Shown here: positions 41,911 through 55,088 of the stretch, one piece after another | How positions within the stretch are numbered: the stretch's first letter is position 1 | Layout of the letters: each line of letters begins with the position of its first letter | Assembly: GCA_003116995.1 (NCBI GenBank) | Contig: BDSL01000130.1 | Location: forward strand, 62,001 to 126,000 | DNA from: Yamagishiella unicocca | Taxonomy: Eukaryota > Chlorophyta > Chlorophyceae > Chlamydomonadales > Volvocaceae | Direction of reading: 5' to 3' | DNA length: 64,000 nt | Notes under the pieces: generated by a model | What the model was told of the DNA's origin: nothing | What the model saw: only the letters and a program-made list of their open reading frames with translations | Databases searched by the model: none | Translations under genes and position numbers: made by a program

Positions 41911-44446
41911 CTTTTGCCTAAGAAGATGTTAACGTACAATCATAAACTACGAAAGTATATACATCATCGTTGGCACCCAGATTACCGGCCCGAATATGGC
42001 ACTTGTCGGCGTACCCACAACCGTCTGAGGATAACGTTCCAGAATGTGTGTCGGTTATCAACTTTTCAGGTCATGAACACATGTACATGTTGCCATTGGT
42101 GACTGCGACGATCAGGTCGAAACGTACGGCAACTTCAAGGACTGCTAGCTAAAATGTTTTGGTTCGGCTTGCAATATGCAAGCAAGGAGCAGCATGGATT
42201 GAAGAAAATTGATGACCGCGATGTATTTTACTCGGTCGCAAGTATCGCAAACGCTTAAACGATTCGCGTCCGGCGGCGTGCTAACCCGGCGGCGTGCTCA
42301 AATGCCTTGAGCACGGCCAGAACATAAAATAGGATGCAGGTAAGCATGGGGGGGTATTATGAAGTACACCGGGGGGCCCGCATCATTCGGGAAGCAGCCT
42401 ATGCGCTCAGGGGGTACGCATGGGAAGGGCAAAACGCGCTACTTACGCGCCAAAGGCTCAGAGTATACCTGGTTTCGGGACTGCGTGCCTGCCTTGAAAG
42501 GTGCCATCAACTACCGACACATTGCTTCGGTCGCAGTGCCCTGGGCATGCTGGCGCGCGCCAGCTTTGAATGCGGAGGGACGCGCAACATGCCCTGCCGT
42601 GCGGTTCAGTCTCCAGCAGAGTAGCTGACCAGGTGCCCCCGGTGCCAGCAGCAGCCGGCGCGTGTGCAACCTGGCCAATGGAAAACACACTCAGCATACT
42701 GCACGCGGATAATGTGGATGCCCTGTCCCTCGCTTCTTACTGACAGCCGTGTGCTCCCGGTTTGGGGTGGGGCGATCTCCATTTGGCCTTTGGCCTTACG
42801 AGGTAGGCCACAATCGAGGGCGTGATGCATGCGAGGAGCAAGGCCACCTCGGCACGCGGGTCGTATAGCCCTGACGAACAGCCCCTGTATGTGCCCATTT
42901 GCATGTACGACTGGTGCTACAAGGGCAGACACGGCTCTCTCCACACGCGCGGCAATGGCGTTGAACGTGGGTACATCGCGAATTTAGCCAACTTGGAAAC
43001 CAGGCGGTGCAGGTGACGCAGGGGCCGAGCGGTTGCGTCATGTACACCTGTAGTCCAGTTGTGGTCTCGCCCTGTAGGCTGGCTGGTTGGCTGGTTGGCT
43101 GGTTGGCTGGTAGATGCAATCACTGCAAACTGTTACCAAGTTTGGGAGAGCACACACTTTCACACGGCGTATCGGTCGCTGAGTGCGCAGAGAAGTGAAC
43201 GGGCGCCACTTTGGGGCACCGGCTGCGTCGTAACACGCCTTAACACGCTGTTGTCGCCGCCTGAATCTGTCATTGAGGGAGTCGAGAGCTGCTGGCAAGG
43301 CATGAAGCTGCTGCGCAACCGTTCAGCGAAGATACGGCGTTCATAAGATTACCGGTATACAATTACGTGCCATGCAGGGATTCACAGGGATGCTCCTGGC
43401 CACGTGTATCGCATTCTTACATTGCAGCGGCTTAATTCAAGGCTGCGAAAAGCCCATACGGTAGACAATGTTCGCGTCATTTGCATATTCAGGGATTTCC
43501 GAAGGGTGTCGACACGCAGTGACACACGGGCACAAGCCGCCTGGAAGGCCTTCCTGGAATGCCGGAACCTTGACGCCCATCGTTCGTCAGCGTTACTCCA
43601 AGGCTTAAGACGGCCTAACGCGTGCATCTCGGTTGTTATAGGTGGCGTGGACACAAATGCTCTGTTACTGTCCCACGGATGCCATCTTGCCAATGTTTAA
43701 GGAAGCTTCCGGCTGGACCGCCAGCACCAGGTTACTAATACATGTCCGCATGCTCATGTGGACAGGATATGAAGTATAGGCCGAGGTGCCACTCTGGGCG
43801 GGGCATCAACTGGGCATCGACACCGCGTAGCGTACACGTCCCGAGCCACATCCCTAAAGGCCATGCACAAGTTGTCCCGACACGCCTGGAATTTCCAATC
43901 GGATACAACTTGGAATACTAGTTTCATATGAGACACCTTTTACACCAGACCATAGTTCAGTTTCCTTACGCGCCAACGGCGGTTAGGAGAAAGGTTTTAA
44001 GGCCGTTGTTCTTCCGACCCCTCTGCTGCTAGCCTTCCTAACGTAAATTAACAGGTTTTGTGAATGTTAAGGTCTGTCATTGGCTGGCATCCCTTGATTC
44101 ACGCGAGATGGGATACGCAGACGGCGACGCAGCCGCACCTTTAAGCAAAGGAGTGCGATCGAACCAGGTACGTGTGGGTTATATTGTATATGTGTATGCG
44201 GCATAAGGCGCCTTCGTCCCGCCTTTCCGGCGCTACTGGCGCCAGCCGTTACGTGAGCAGGCTTGTACCTAAGTTGCCGACGGCGTGCAGTCTATTCATA
44301 CCCTTTACCTTTCGCAGTCACAGCCATACTTTGTCCATATCGACTACTTTGCAGCTTTGTGCACCTCAGAATCGCTCTAAGCAACCACGCTGTACTCAGT
44401 ATCTGTTACCAAGAAACTGGTGTCGTCGCGAACCGTGGGATACTCC
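41911..44446. other. Intergenic stretch between two divergent genes
   Basis: Both flanking genes start here and point outward, so both promoters lie inside. No coding exon was supported. A short GGCTGGTT array occurs at about 43079-43111. Composition is near-balanced and free of the G-runs seen to the left. Confidence 0.4.
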
Positions 44447-46011
44447 ATGGATATCTCCAAGTCTATGATGGTTGATGGCGAAGTTCTCTGCCCTGCTTGG
44501 GCACAGACTACCTGCAGCGAGGACCTCGCCAGGCCCCTTAGTGCCGATGAGTTGGGATTTCTTGCCGAGGCCCCGGAATCCCCCGACGCATACAAGGTCA
44601 TGGATCCTGATAACATCTTTTATGACGTGCACGCAAATGAAAATGCCATCGGCTTCGAAGTGGCGTATTCGGCGGTAGGAGCGTCTCCATCGGAGCCATT
44701 CACCACGCCAACAGCGCTGCTGCTGGGGCCCGAACGTCAGAGCGCTGCCAACCTGACGTTTTCTCCTCAACCGATCAAGCCTAGCGGCTCGCTTGGATAC
44801 ACACAACTATTTACCAACCCGCTGTTCGGTTTTGGAGACGCCTACGCGACGGCCACGATCGCAGGCCCTACGCGCGTTCTCTGCCCGCTGCCAGAATGGG
44901 TAAGTTCAATCCCGCCGCTAAGTTTCGTAAGGGTTGAGCACCTGTAAACCGCCAGAAGTCTGGGTACCCGTAGCTTCGCGTTATGGAGCCCTCGCGACTG
45001 GACCGCTACAGGCAACCGTCTGCTCCTTACCGCCAAATAGTCCTGACACGATTCTTAATTCCCATCCAACAGGTCGCTGCACCAATCGGCTCGCCTAGCG
45101 CAGCATCCACCGCCACCGACGCCTCCGCCGGCAACTCGCCCTCCGGCTCTAGCTCCCGCCACGCTCCGTCCGTCTTCACCGAGGAGCACGACGAAGACGA
45201 CTACCTGCTGAGCCCGATGCGCGGCTGCCTTGCGCTCGAAGACGAGCTGCTGATGAAGGCTGACATCCGAGACCTGGAGGAGCTTGGCTTCATCAACTGG
45301 TCGCTCCAAGACCTGGTCGTCGCCGCGCTTCGCCGAGGACAGCCCAACCAACCCAACCAGCAGCCGAACCAGACCCCACCCGCCGCCACACCTCTGCCCC
45401 CCTCATCATCTCCACTGTCACCGCCGTCATCACCATCATCGCCACGCACTCCCGCTCAGAAGCAAGCGGCGCCGCACGCTGGCGTGCCCGGCTCCCGCAG
45501 CATCTGCGACAGCTGCGGGAGCACCAGCTTCGGCTCCAACACCAGCGCCAGCAGCGCTGCAGCGCCGCTATCACCTTGCTGGTCCGCCGACAACAGCTGC
45601 TTGAGGCTACCGGGCAGCACTTCGATAGCCCCGTGCGCGGCCGATAGCAACACGCCGTCGTCGTATCCCGCCAAGGCGGCGGCGGCGGCGGCGTACTGCA
45701 GCGCGGCGTATCCTGCCAAGCCTACTTTCCCCGCCAAGGCGGCGGCGGCGGCAGCGGCGGCGGCGGAGGAGGTCAAGGAGGCCAAGGACGGGGAGGGGGA
45801 GGAAGAGGAGCGGGGGGCCACCCTCCGGGTGAGCAAGCAGGAGTCGGTCCGCCTGTCATACGAGGATGAAGCCCTGATGCGAGCGGATATGCGTGACCTG
45901 GAGGCGTTTGGTCTCGTGAACTGGTCGGCGGACCAGTTGGTGGAAGCCGCCCTGGACCGCCAGTTCGGGCAGGCTGCTGCACCTGCGCCGGCTCCTCGTC
46001 TGCCCTCGTAG
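44447..46011 (+). CDS. Unrecognised acidic protein with a duplicated EDE..NWS motif
   Basis: Two exons, 44447-44899 and 45073-46011, joined in phase at a GTAAGT donor and a CAACAG acceptor (463 residues). The family was not recognised. Residues about 204-237 and 412-445 are two copies of one motif: EDExLMxADxRDLE, three to five residues, then NWSxxxLVxAAL. Both are predicted amphipathic helices. The linker between them (about 240-400) is rich in Pro, Ser, Gln and Ala, with short Ala runs and an acidic EEEER patch just before copy two. The first exon contains ordinary-looking sequence (SADELGFLAEAPESPDAYKV, NIFYDVHANENAIGFEVAYS) and PSGSLGYTQLFTNPLFG. The likely role is a scaffold or adaptor with two equivalent docking helices; this is inference. 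The ATG chosen is the first in frame, and an upstream untranslated exon is possible. Confidence 0.7.
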
Positions 46012-48942
46012 TTGCGTCCACCCCACCGGGCCGCCCTCGCCTGAACGAAACTCAACAAGCGGGCCGTGTCGTCTGTCAATTTCCTGGCTTGCAAGTGATG
46101 AACAAGGCACGGCACAGCGGGCGGGGATGGTAGGGGAACGGGCCCCGGCGGGGCGAGGTTGTCGGCCCGGGCGTGCTATTCATTGACAGATTCTTTATGC
46201 CGTGCGTGCGTCAAGTCGTGTGACGCTCGGGGTAGGTGTGGGAGAGATTCGTGCAGCGCACCGCAGTGTGCGCGCTTCAATTGGAGCACGAGCGAAGGGC
46301 CAGGGTGAGTCAACTCCTCTTTGATGTTGGCGCTGGTCGGTGCCTGTCGGTGTTTGCAGGCCGCTTTCCGACAGCGGCCACTCTGCGCGTCCTTATGTTG
46401 GGTTGTGACAGTACCTCATGCATGATGCGGAGGCATTGCTGCGACGGGGCATTGTTCATACCCTGGCGCGCCCGGTTCGTGGACGAATAAAGGGAATACG
46501 GACCGATACCGATACGGTTATTTATCTTTCTCCCAAGAGCGAAGACGGATCTACGTCCGCTTGGAAACCAGGCCGCTCTCTTTGCATGCTTGGGCTGAGT
46601 CCTTCATTACGTTATTTGTCCGGGGTTTGAATTCAGCTGGATTTGTTGCCATGCCATGTGCGGAAGATGTACGGAGCCGGGAGGATTAGAAGCCTGTGGG
46701 CAACAGGCGACCGGGCGTGGGGCCTAGCGCTGCTGGGTGTCCGACCATCACTGACAAGTGAGGGGGGTTTAGTAATGGTTGGCGGCGTTGACTAGGAAGC
46801 CGTAGCAGTTGCTCGATAGTTGTTCAATGACGAAGGCGCATGTAGGTCACAAGCAAGACGTGAGAATGAGATAACTTTACTGCTGTGAGACAGCTGGATC
46901 CTGCTGGGCCACCACTTTGTAAGCAGCACACTATTTATGTATGCGGGAGGTGCCTGGTCTGGCCCTGTCTTGTTGGCGCTTTGAACCGCCGGTGAGCTCG
47001 CAGCGGGTCCCATCATGCGGTGCCTGTCAGTCCGAACCATCCGAACCCGTCCGTAGGAGGGTATCCTTCCCAGCACCGGCCCGCCCAGCGCGCTGATTTC
47101 CAATCCAGGCATGTGCTGCGTAAGCAAAGCAAGAAAAGCAGGGGACAAAATAAAAAAACTGGTGTCCGGAGTCCTTCGGGAGCACCGGTTGGTGAGCACG
47201 CAAGCGGTGCTGATACGTGCCATCCATGCACAGGCCGCGTGACACGGCATGACATTTGTGCGGATGGCTGCTGGTCGACGTGATGCCCCTGCAACGCAGA
47301 CAACTCCCACACTACCCTTTGGGTGGGGAGCCCCCTGTAACAAGTACTGCGCCCGATGGCCCTACGTTACGGTCTGGGGCGGGCCCACTGTAACAGTCCT
47401 TACTAAGTACTACTGCGACTCTATGCCCTCCCATGGCCCTCCCTCCCTTGTATCAAGAGCCACTGTGGACTGCACGTATTACCACAGTACCTACTGCGAA
47501 CCGGAACGGCGGGCGCACCGATTACTTAAGGAACCTGGCTCTGTCCGCCGCCTTCAGTGCGTTTCAGTGCAGACGAGTGCTGCCTCCGCGGCCGACAACC
47601 CAAAGCCAGATTAAGCGGGTGAGGTTTGATGCGGCGTCGATGGATCGGTCCATTTGAGGCCCATATGCATGCCATACCACGCACCCCCTTTCTGTTTCTT
47701 CTCGTCGCTACTCTACCCCCTTCAAACCCCGCTTCCCGTTACAGTTGTATCGGATACTGCTGGGACGTGACACGTTCTCCGTCAGGTTTCCGACCGTCAA
47801 ACCGAGCAATTCCTCCAGCATGAACCTTCCCACGCGTGTTCATTCAAATCGGCATACAACTGAGCTTCAGGTCTCGGGTTGTCGTGTGTCGCAGTACGTT
47901 TTTCCGGTGTTCCTTCGCTACTGACTGCCCTCCAAGAGGACAAATACCGGTGGTGCCGCCGTAGGCCAGCTACATGCGCCGAGCGAGGTGCTCCACACGC
48001 CGGCAGCAACTTAACATGCAATACCGCCATCTTCACCTTCCTCCGCCACCTCTTAACCATACCATCAACGCACGCAGGCCATGGCAGTGCTAGCAGCCAC
48101 TCCACGCAGTACGCTCTTCACCTCGGCAGGCAAGGGCAACAGAGTCCGTGCAGCCCGCACCATGTATGTTGTGCGCGCGGCGGAGCTATCGAAGATCCGC
48201 ATCACATGGTGAACGGGTAGCAACGCACCGCATCCCGTCTAACGTTGAGAACCCTTGGGCCATTAGTGAATGACCACTGGCTAGCATCTTCATGCGGTGA
48301 GCCCCCTCCGGCGATACCCCGAGATCCCCTCACTCTATACACAGGAAAGCTGGCTGCAGCCGATCAAACGCTTCTCGTGACCCATTACTGTACTCGTCAC
48401 CCCACAGACGATTGCCAACAGCAATAATCGGCAAGAGTTTCAAGTACTACACGTCTATGCACCTGCAACCAACTACGCTGCCATGGCGATTGAGTAGCAA
48501 GGAGCCAAGGACGACTACTTCGCAAGCCTTGCCTCGCAACTTGGTCCAGACAATTATACAAGATATTATAGGATAGACATAACATCAAACTCAGAATTGC
48601 CTGAGTAAGGAATGGCAGGGCAGGAAATGATCGTGCCACTTGTACGGCGCTCAACAGTCGGCGGCCAACTCGACGCACACAATATGTCCATTCCATACAC
48701 TTTCCAACGGTGCTGGACTTTTGAGGGCTGTATCTTTTAGACGTCTACTAAACACCAAGGTCAGAAGGGTTCATGTAGAGGCTCGCTTGCGACCACAACT
48801 CGCTTGGTGCCTTTTGTCTGCCACGGGGCTGGTTCCAACTTGGTCTGGACACTTCCTTCATATAGGATTATACTGAAATCTCCTGTTTGTCGCTGCAGGG
48901 GACAGGAGCGACTTCAGCGCTGGGCAGCGGCGCTTCCACAAA
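46012..48942. other. Intergenic stretch and 5' region of the bL31 gene
   Basis: No coding exon was supported. A possible 5' UTR intron acceptor for the bL31 gene (TTTGTCGCTGCAG) ends at 48898, 44 bp before its start codon. A diverged inverted copy of element family E lies near 47369-47410. Nothing else was recognised. Confidence 0.4.
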
Positions 48943-49353
48943 ATGGCGACCTACACCGGCTCGCGCGTCACCGCATTCTCAGGCTCGCGCCTCAGCAACG
49001 TGCGCATCGGCCATGCCACCCGTGGCGCAACTGCCGCGGTCATGCGCAAGGAGGGCATCCACCCTCAGTGGTTTCCTGAGGCTAAGGTTATCTGCAACGG
49101 TCAGGAGGTCATGCTTATTGGCGGCACTAAGCCCACCTACAATGTGGATATCTACTCGGGCAACCACCCGTTCTACCAGGGCAACAAGTCGACCATGATT
49201 ATGGACGATGGGCAGCTGAACAAGTTCAAGAAGCGGTTCGCGGAGCTCGAGGAGCTTAGCATTGTGCCTGTGCTCCAAGCGGGCAAGGCGGAGGACCCCA
49301 CGGCCAAGGAGAAGCCGGCCAGTGCCTCGCAGAAGGGCAAGAAGCGGAAGTAA
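48943..49353 (+). CDS. PRPL31: Plastid large-subunit ribosomal protein bL31c
   Basis: A single coding exon of 136 residues. Residues 1-33 ([16 protein letters not shown] start, then many Arg, Ser, Ala and Thr) look like a chloroplast transit peptide. From about 34 the bL31 fold is clear: [33 protein letters not shown] and [12 protein letters not shown] match the conserved order IHP, CNG, HPFY, RFKKRF of bacterial and plastid L31. The zinc-binding cysteines of some bacterial L31 are mostly absent, as in other plastid forms. The tail is Lys-rich and ends KGKKRK. The protein belongs to the 50S subunit of the plastid ribosome. The ATG is taken because it directly precedes the transit-peptide-like sequence. 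A CAG acceptor at 48898 suggests an intron in the 5' UTR. Confidence 0.88.
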   Translation: MATYTGSRVTAFSGSRLSNVRIGHATRGATAAVMRKEGIHPQWFPEAKVICNGQEVMLIGGTKPTYNVDIYSGNHPFYQGNKSTMIMDDGQLNKFKKRFAELEELSIVPVLQAGKAEDPTAKEKPASASQKGKKRK

Positions 49354-50627
49354 ATAGCTTCTTAACGTCGAGCTCAGCGCAAAGCCCCAGCACCGCAGCA
49401 GCTTGGATGTGTCCCTTTCTGGGAATCGTGCTGGTTCCTTCCCAGGTCAGCATGGCTTGCCGATGCGGCAGCAATATCGCCATGTAGGCCCGGCGTAGGA
49501 GTCGAGCTTGCTGTGGCGCTGTGCAGCGCAAGCCTTATTGCAACGCGAGAGGACGCGCAGCCTGTTCTATCTGGTACGCTAGTAAAGAGCGCTTTGCCAT
49601 GGGTCAGGGAACGGGTAGCCGGGAGGGGGGCAAAATCACGTCCACATTTTTGTTGAGTGGAATGCGATTCCTCTTGCAACTGGATATTCAACAAGGACCC
49701 TGATGCGCATGGGTTTGTTGGGGCGCCTTTGGGCCTCTACTTTAGGGTCGTGAGGCGGCTCGTTAGGAGTGTAGGATGCCAGGGGATAGCCGCATGGGGT
49801 CCATGTGCGCGTGCAGAGCTCGCGCATGGCGCGAAGGCGCCGACGTTGCGTCTACGTTCGGGGGCCTCGAGATGCCATCGCGTGTACGTGTAGCAGGCCC
49901 ACGGGGACCAAATGCGTGGCACAGTGTTTGTGTCACACGCTTGTAAACTTCGTGTATGCTACATGGCTGATGCGGCACGGAGGAACGGGTCCTAGCATAC
50001 ACGCATCGATGCACAAGGCGAGCGCGTTTCGGCTTGCATTCTTACACGCATCGATAAGTGCTCGTCCATGAGCTGGCCTCAGTCAATCGTTGACCGGTAG
50101 GGTTCCAGCTTTGCCGTAACGAATGTAGGTACACCCGCACCCGCGTCTGACAGGCTCTTCCAACGGTTTGTGTTTCATGATGCCGTTGTCGTACCGCTGA
50201 TGAATCTGCGTTACAAAGTACCGATAGTATGGGGGTCATTAACCTGGGCATGGGCATCTGCCAGAACATGATTTACCATAGTGCAGCGACCCACGGGTCA
50301 GCACAGGGTACGCAATACCCCGCACGACACCCTGCGACTACGCACTAGGCTGCATCACGCATCCTTCCAAAGGTAGATGCGCGCTAGAAATAAACCTAAA
50401 AGTTGTTTGGGCCAATTGACGCAGCGACACTGATACCTGCATTCCAGCGGCATGCACGGCTAAACAACTTCCTGTACGTACACATACTCCACGCCTTTCA
50501 TATAAGAGAACCGGTATAATGACGTCGATTAAACCCAGCAAAAACAAGCGAAGTCCTCCTGTGATACATGTTAATTCCAATTTACCCGACGTAGCCTGTT
50601 CTTATCAGCTCTTTGTCCCAACACAAA
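49354..50627. other. Intergenic stretch between bL31 and the p31comet-like gene
   Basis: No coding exon, repeat array or RNA gene was recognised. It should hold the bL31 3' UTR and the promoter of the gene to the right. Confidence 0.4.
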
Positions 50628-53600
50628 ATGCGTCGTGCGGGCGCCAGGGGGCGCAACGCTGCCAAGCCCTCGGCAGAGCCCTTGCCTGTCCGCATAGACC
50701 TGCCTCTGGGCGAAATCCCGCTCAACACCTGTCTGGCTGCGTGCCTTCTGCACGAGCTGATCAAGTTCATCCAGTCAACGCGCGGCCAGACGCACGTCCC
50801 TTATGAGAACCTGCGAGCCACGCTGCAGGTATGTAGGACAGCAACGGTACAGAGGCAGGGCACGCATTTGGCTACTTGCACACGGTCACAGCTTAGAGAA
50901 CGAGGTTTCCGCGGAGCCTACGCGTCAGCGCTATTCGCTGCGAACGTTTCGAACTCCTTGTGTTCCAGCAGATGGCATCCTCGAAGTTTGTTCGCGGACT
51001 GTTTCCGGACGGTCGCGGAGGGTGCGCCGACAGGGCGCCAATTTCATAACCGCTGCGTCCGAAACGACGGTTCTTGCAAGGATCAGGGCGACTCAGGGTC
51101 CATGTCATGTCCCCGCCACGCGACAGATCGTCCTTGACCGGCTGCGCGAGGAGGCCGAAGAGCGCCAACGCGCATCGGGCGGACGCCGCGGTCGCCAGCC
51201 GCGCCCTCCTTCCTCCGTCAAACGGCTGCTCAAGGTGCGACCGGTGCCGTACCTCACCAACGACGCCAACGACGCCTTTCACGGATGAAGGCATGGTTGC
51301 CTTGCCTCCATCACGTAAGGCCCCGCCTCTTAATAAACAACGGTACCTCCCGCGGCGCAAGCTACGGACGTGCCCAGATAGGATCCCAGCTCCAGCTCCA
51401 GCCCCTCTCACGCCTGCCTGCCGCACGTAAGGGTACCACCACACCGCGCCCACAATGCCTTCACCAGTTTGCCAGCGGTGTGGACGCCCAGCTGGCAGCG
51501 CTCTCCCCGCACCTGCTGGACGCCGCGCAGCCGGCCTGCGTGGTGGTGGCGCTGGGGGCGTCGCCGTACAGGCCGCGAGAGGTCTACACCATCACCTTCT
51601 GCGGCCCCGACGGCGCGCCGCTGACCCACATCCCACCCAGGCGGGCGGGAAGTGCGGGGACCCCAGGCGCGGCCGCGGCGGCGGCGGCCACCGCGGCCAG
51701 CCCCCTATGCGTCGCGGCGCCTGGCGGCGGGGGTGAGTGCGGGGCTATGCGTACGTAGCGATGCGAGTTGGTTCGTCGGCGCCAGTGCCCGTCAGGTTGT
51801 GGGGACCGGAGTTGTGGGGACCCGGGTTGTGGGGACCGGGGGAGGAGGGGACCGAGGGGGGGGGAGCGTCTCGGGGGTTGCCGAGGCGGAGGGGACGGGG
51901 TTTGCCTGGTTGACCGGGCAGCGGAGGCGGCGGGAACCCATCTGCCGCCTGCCCTGAGAGCAACGACATGCACACCATTCCCGGCCCCCCAGCCGCTTGG
52001 CAAACCGCACTGCACCCCACTCAAACCCAAATGACGGACCTCAACACATTCGTTCAGCCCATGCTGCTGCTGCTGTGCTGCTGCTGTGCTGCTGCTGTGC
52101 TGCCGTGTGCTGCTGCTGCTGCTGTGCTGCTGCGTCACGAGCCAGGTGGCCTTCATCCGCCGGCAGCCGCGCACCTGCCGCTCCCGCTCCCGCCGCTTTC
52201 GACGGCTCTGGGCCCGGACCCCGCCGCCTCCTCGCTGGCCGCCCTCAGCGACCGGGAGCGCAACGCACTCCGGCGCACGGTGCGGGGCCTGCTGGTGGCG
52301 CAGTCCTCGGTGGAGGCCTGGGGCAAGCTGCTGCGTGAGTCTTGGGGGATGGGGCCGGGGCCGGGTTGGGTTTGGGCGGCCGCATCGGGTGACATGTCGC
52401 AGCTAAGGGCGCACCGGGTGCCTCGTCGCAGCTAACGTCGGCCGCACCCTGCCGACTCCTCAGGCCCCACAAAGATGTTCGTCGCTCTGGCGCCGTCAGC
52501 CGCCGCCGCTGCCGCCGGTCCGTTCGCCACCTCCTCTACCGCAGCCACCAGCGCGTTCCAACAGCAGCAGCACCACCAGCAGCACCACCACCACAACAAC
52601 GGCCCCAGCGCAGGCCCGCTACCTGGCACCTGGGCCGTGAGCCCCGGGGATACACATGGGGAGGGCCTCGGGGGGGTGGCAGGCGGGGCCGCCCCGGCGA
52701 TACACATGGAGCGGCCCCGGCGAGCACAGGCCGGGTCGTTCCGGGTCTGCAGTCGGCTGCCGTACGGCGCCGACGCGGGCGGTTCGCGGGCGCTGCGCAA
52801 GGCCCTGCAGGTGGGTCGTTATAATCGTCGTTGCAGTCGCTGCCGCAGGGTCTGCGCTTGTAAAAATATATCCGCGAATCCACGGGGGAGGAGACCGGTG
52901 TGCGTGGCAGGTGTGAGCAGCTCTGCCGCTGAGCGCAAGCGGCCTCTGTCCCACAACTAACGCCCCTGCGGCCGGGTCCGTGGCAACGGTCAACCAACAC
53001 CCCAGCGTGGCCCCGACCCATCCACCCACCTAGCAACTGCCACGTGACCCCGACCCATCCACCCACCTACCAACTGACTGACCCCCTCACAAAGCCACCC
53101 GCTCACCAACCCAGGTTTTCATAAACCTGAGGGCAGGCAGCTGCAGCAGCGGCGGCGGCGAGGGCGGCAGTGGTGGCGGCGGCCCCGGTTTTGGTGGGGG
53201 GGGCCACATACCGTCGCGCCAGCGACAACAGCAAGAGCCAGAGCAGGTGTATCGTGGGGGCAGTAGGGGGAAGCGGGGCGGGGGTTCGAGCAAGACCTGT
53301 GGATGCCCGGAAAAACCGTTTAGAACAGACGTTTTGAGCGGGGCGGGGGGGGGGGGCGCCAGCGGGGCGGGGAGGGGGGCCCGAGCGGTGGGGAGGTGGC
53401 CGGGAGGGGGGAAGCGGGGCCTGCCGGCCGCATGCATCGCCATCTGTTCCGCACCCGCGTACGTCCCGCTGCTCCCTTCTCCGCACTGCCCTTTCGGCTA
53501 GCTGTCACTGCGCCTCGCCACCCGGGGCTCCGTACATTGGTTTGTCGTACATCCTATGATGATCGGGTTAGCGGCCACACCTGCTCCGCCAGCTGCCGCC

Positions 53601-54146
53601 GCGCGTTCTGCACCTCATCCTTACGCGACGCCCAACCCGCGGCCTCCCGCCCCGCCCGCCACATACACACACACTCCCCCTTCCTCCCCGATGCAGGAGC
53701 CGCGCCTGCCCACCTCCCCGGCCACCCTGTCCAGCCTGCAGCTGGCCACGTCCAACCTGCGTCTAGGCCCGTCGCCGGGGGGAGCAGCTGGGCGGCGAGG
53801 GGCGGCGGCGGCGGCGGAAGGCGCCAGCGCCACCTCCAGGCCCCGGGGGAACTGCGGCGGCGGCAGTGGCGGCGGCGGCGGCAGCAGCGGCGGCGGCAGC
53901 GGCGGTGGCGGCGGCGGCAGTGGCCGCAGTGGCAGCGGCGGTGGAGGCGGCGGCGGCTGTCACGGTGGCGCCAGTGACATGGATATGGAGCCCAGCGGCA
54001 CCACGGGATATCGCGAGGGGGAGCGTGGGCGTGGTGGTGGCGGTGGTGGTGGCGCGGGGAGCAGTGCGCAGTGGCAGACTGCTGTCTGGTGGCTCTGCAC
54101 GACAAGTGTGAAGAGCATCGCAAAGCCTGAAGAGCAGGAGGGGTAG
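50628..54146 (+). CDS. p31comet / MAD2L1-binding-protein-like
   Basis: Exons: 50628-50828, about 50969-51021, about 51081 or 51127 to 51234, 51468-51732, 52167-52334, 52464-52810, 53115-53246, 53697-54146. The splice between exons 2 and 3 is unresolved: a 59-bp intron 51022-51080 keeps the frame but has a weak acceptor. Exon 1 gives ACLLHELIKFIQSTRGQTHV followed by PYENL, which matches the p31comet helix that ends in RGQ.P.PY. Exon 4 gives ACVVVALGASPYRPREVYTI, the conserved (L)GxS..SPREVY strand. Exon 6 starts RPTKMFV and the protein ends QTAVWWLCTTSVKSI, like the HORMA-type core strands of the family. p31comet binds MAD2 and, with TRIP13/PCH2, disassembles mitotic checkpoint and meiotic HORMA complexes. 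Long His/Gln and Gly-rich inserts (exons 6 to 8) interrupt the core. Early introns lack the repeat families; introns 6 and 7 carry them. Confidence 0.65.
52858..52896 (+). repeat. Introner-like element, family B
   Basis: AAATATATCCGCGAATCCAC then GGGGGAGGAG, about 50 bp after the donor at 52810 of the p31comet-like gene. Confidence 0.55.
53278..53338 (+). repeat. Introner-like element, family A
   Basis: GGGGGTTCGAGCAAGACCTG, then GATGCCCGGAAAAACCG and AACAGACGTTTTGAG. It is sense, 32 bp after the donor of exon 53115-53246. Confidence 0.7.
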
Positions 54147-55088
54147 AAGCCCAGTGCGCGCGCGCTTTCCGTTGGGTGATGCTCGTTCGGGGTAGGTGCA
54201 CATCAGTTTCGGAGCTTGGTGTCGCTTGGGTGTAGGGGAACCCAGTCTGCTAATCATCCATATGGGGTGGCATTCCTTTTTGGACGCCGTTCTTGTTACG
54301 TGTTGTGTAGGATAGGCTATGTGTCCTGTGGTCTGCGTGTCCTGGTGGTCTGCCGGGCAGGGGCGGGGTGGGGGGTTTCCAGTTTTGACAAAGTGGCCTT
54401 CATCCTTAATATTCGGACATTTACATACCAGTAAATATGACGGCATGGTAAATATGAAAGCACTCTGGATGAAAAACATGCTTACACATGAAAGGTGAAA
54501 ATGTTGCGACGGTTTCTGCGCCGTGCAACAACCATGTGGCTTTTATACTTGGCTACAGCACTATGGCATAATTGGAAGTAAAGCGGTTTGCCCTACAACC
54601 CGAGGTCCACCGTAAGGAAGCTGCCTGCGGTAGGTACTGCACTTCCATCGTGGACCCTGGTTGAGCACTGATACAGGCTGACCTTATGAGGTTGTACCTG
54701 TGCCAAAGGTCAATGTAACGAGCAATGATTGCTGGCATGTCGTACAGCGGTTGTTGTACAGCATTGAGCTTTCCAAGGCGGTAGTCTCGCGACAAATGGA
54801 CTGTGCTGCCGTCTTCACGTGTCCTCACCACATTACTTACTTATGAAAAAGAAGCATTTGACCAATGAATTCGATAATGGGAGCGCAACTGGGAACCTGA
54901 GAAACTGGGAACCTGCCGGTCTTAGCCAATTTTGACTCAACAAGTGGGAACTCCCTGCCGAGGTGCGGCCACTAAGTGCAGCTTCCAGGTCCAGAGGCTT
55001 TCCCAAGTCGCGAAGGCTGGCGGGCCCTGTTGAGGGCTGGCCTCGCGCCCTTCGGGGCGTTGGGGCCTGATCAGCGTGCGCTGCTGAA
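54147..55088. other. Intergenic stretch, no gene recognised
   Basis: A/T content rises at about 54400-54900. No coding exon or repeat was supported. It would contain the promoter of the CBP60-like gene if the candidate first exon at 55089 is real. Confidence 0.4.

Noticed and set aside
42334..42628. Overlapping short ORFs in the gap between divergent genes
   Set aside because: No family motif, no exon-intron context and no bias between frames.
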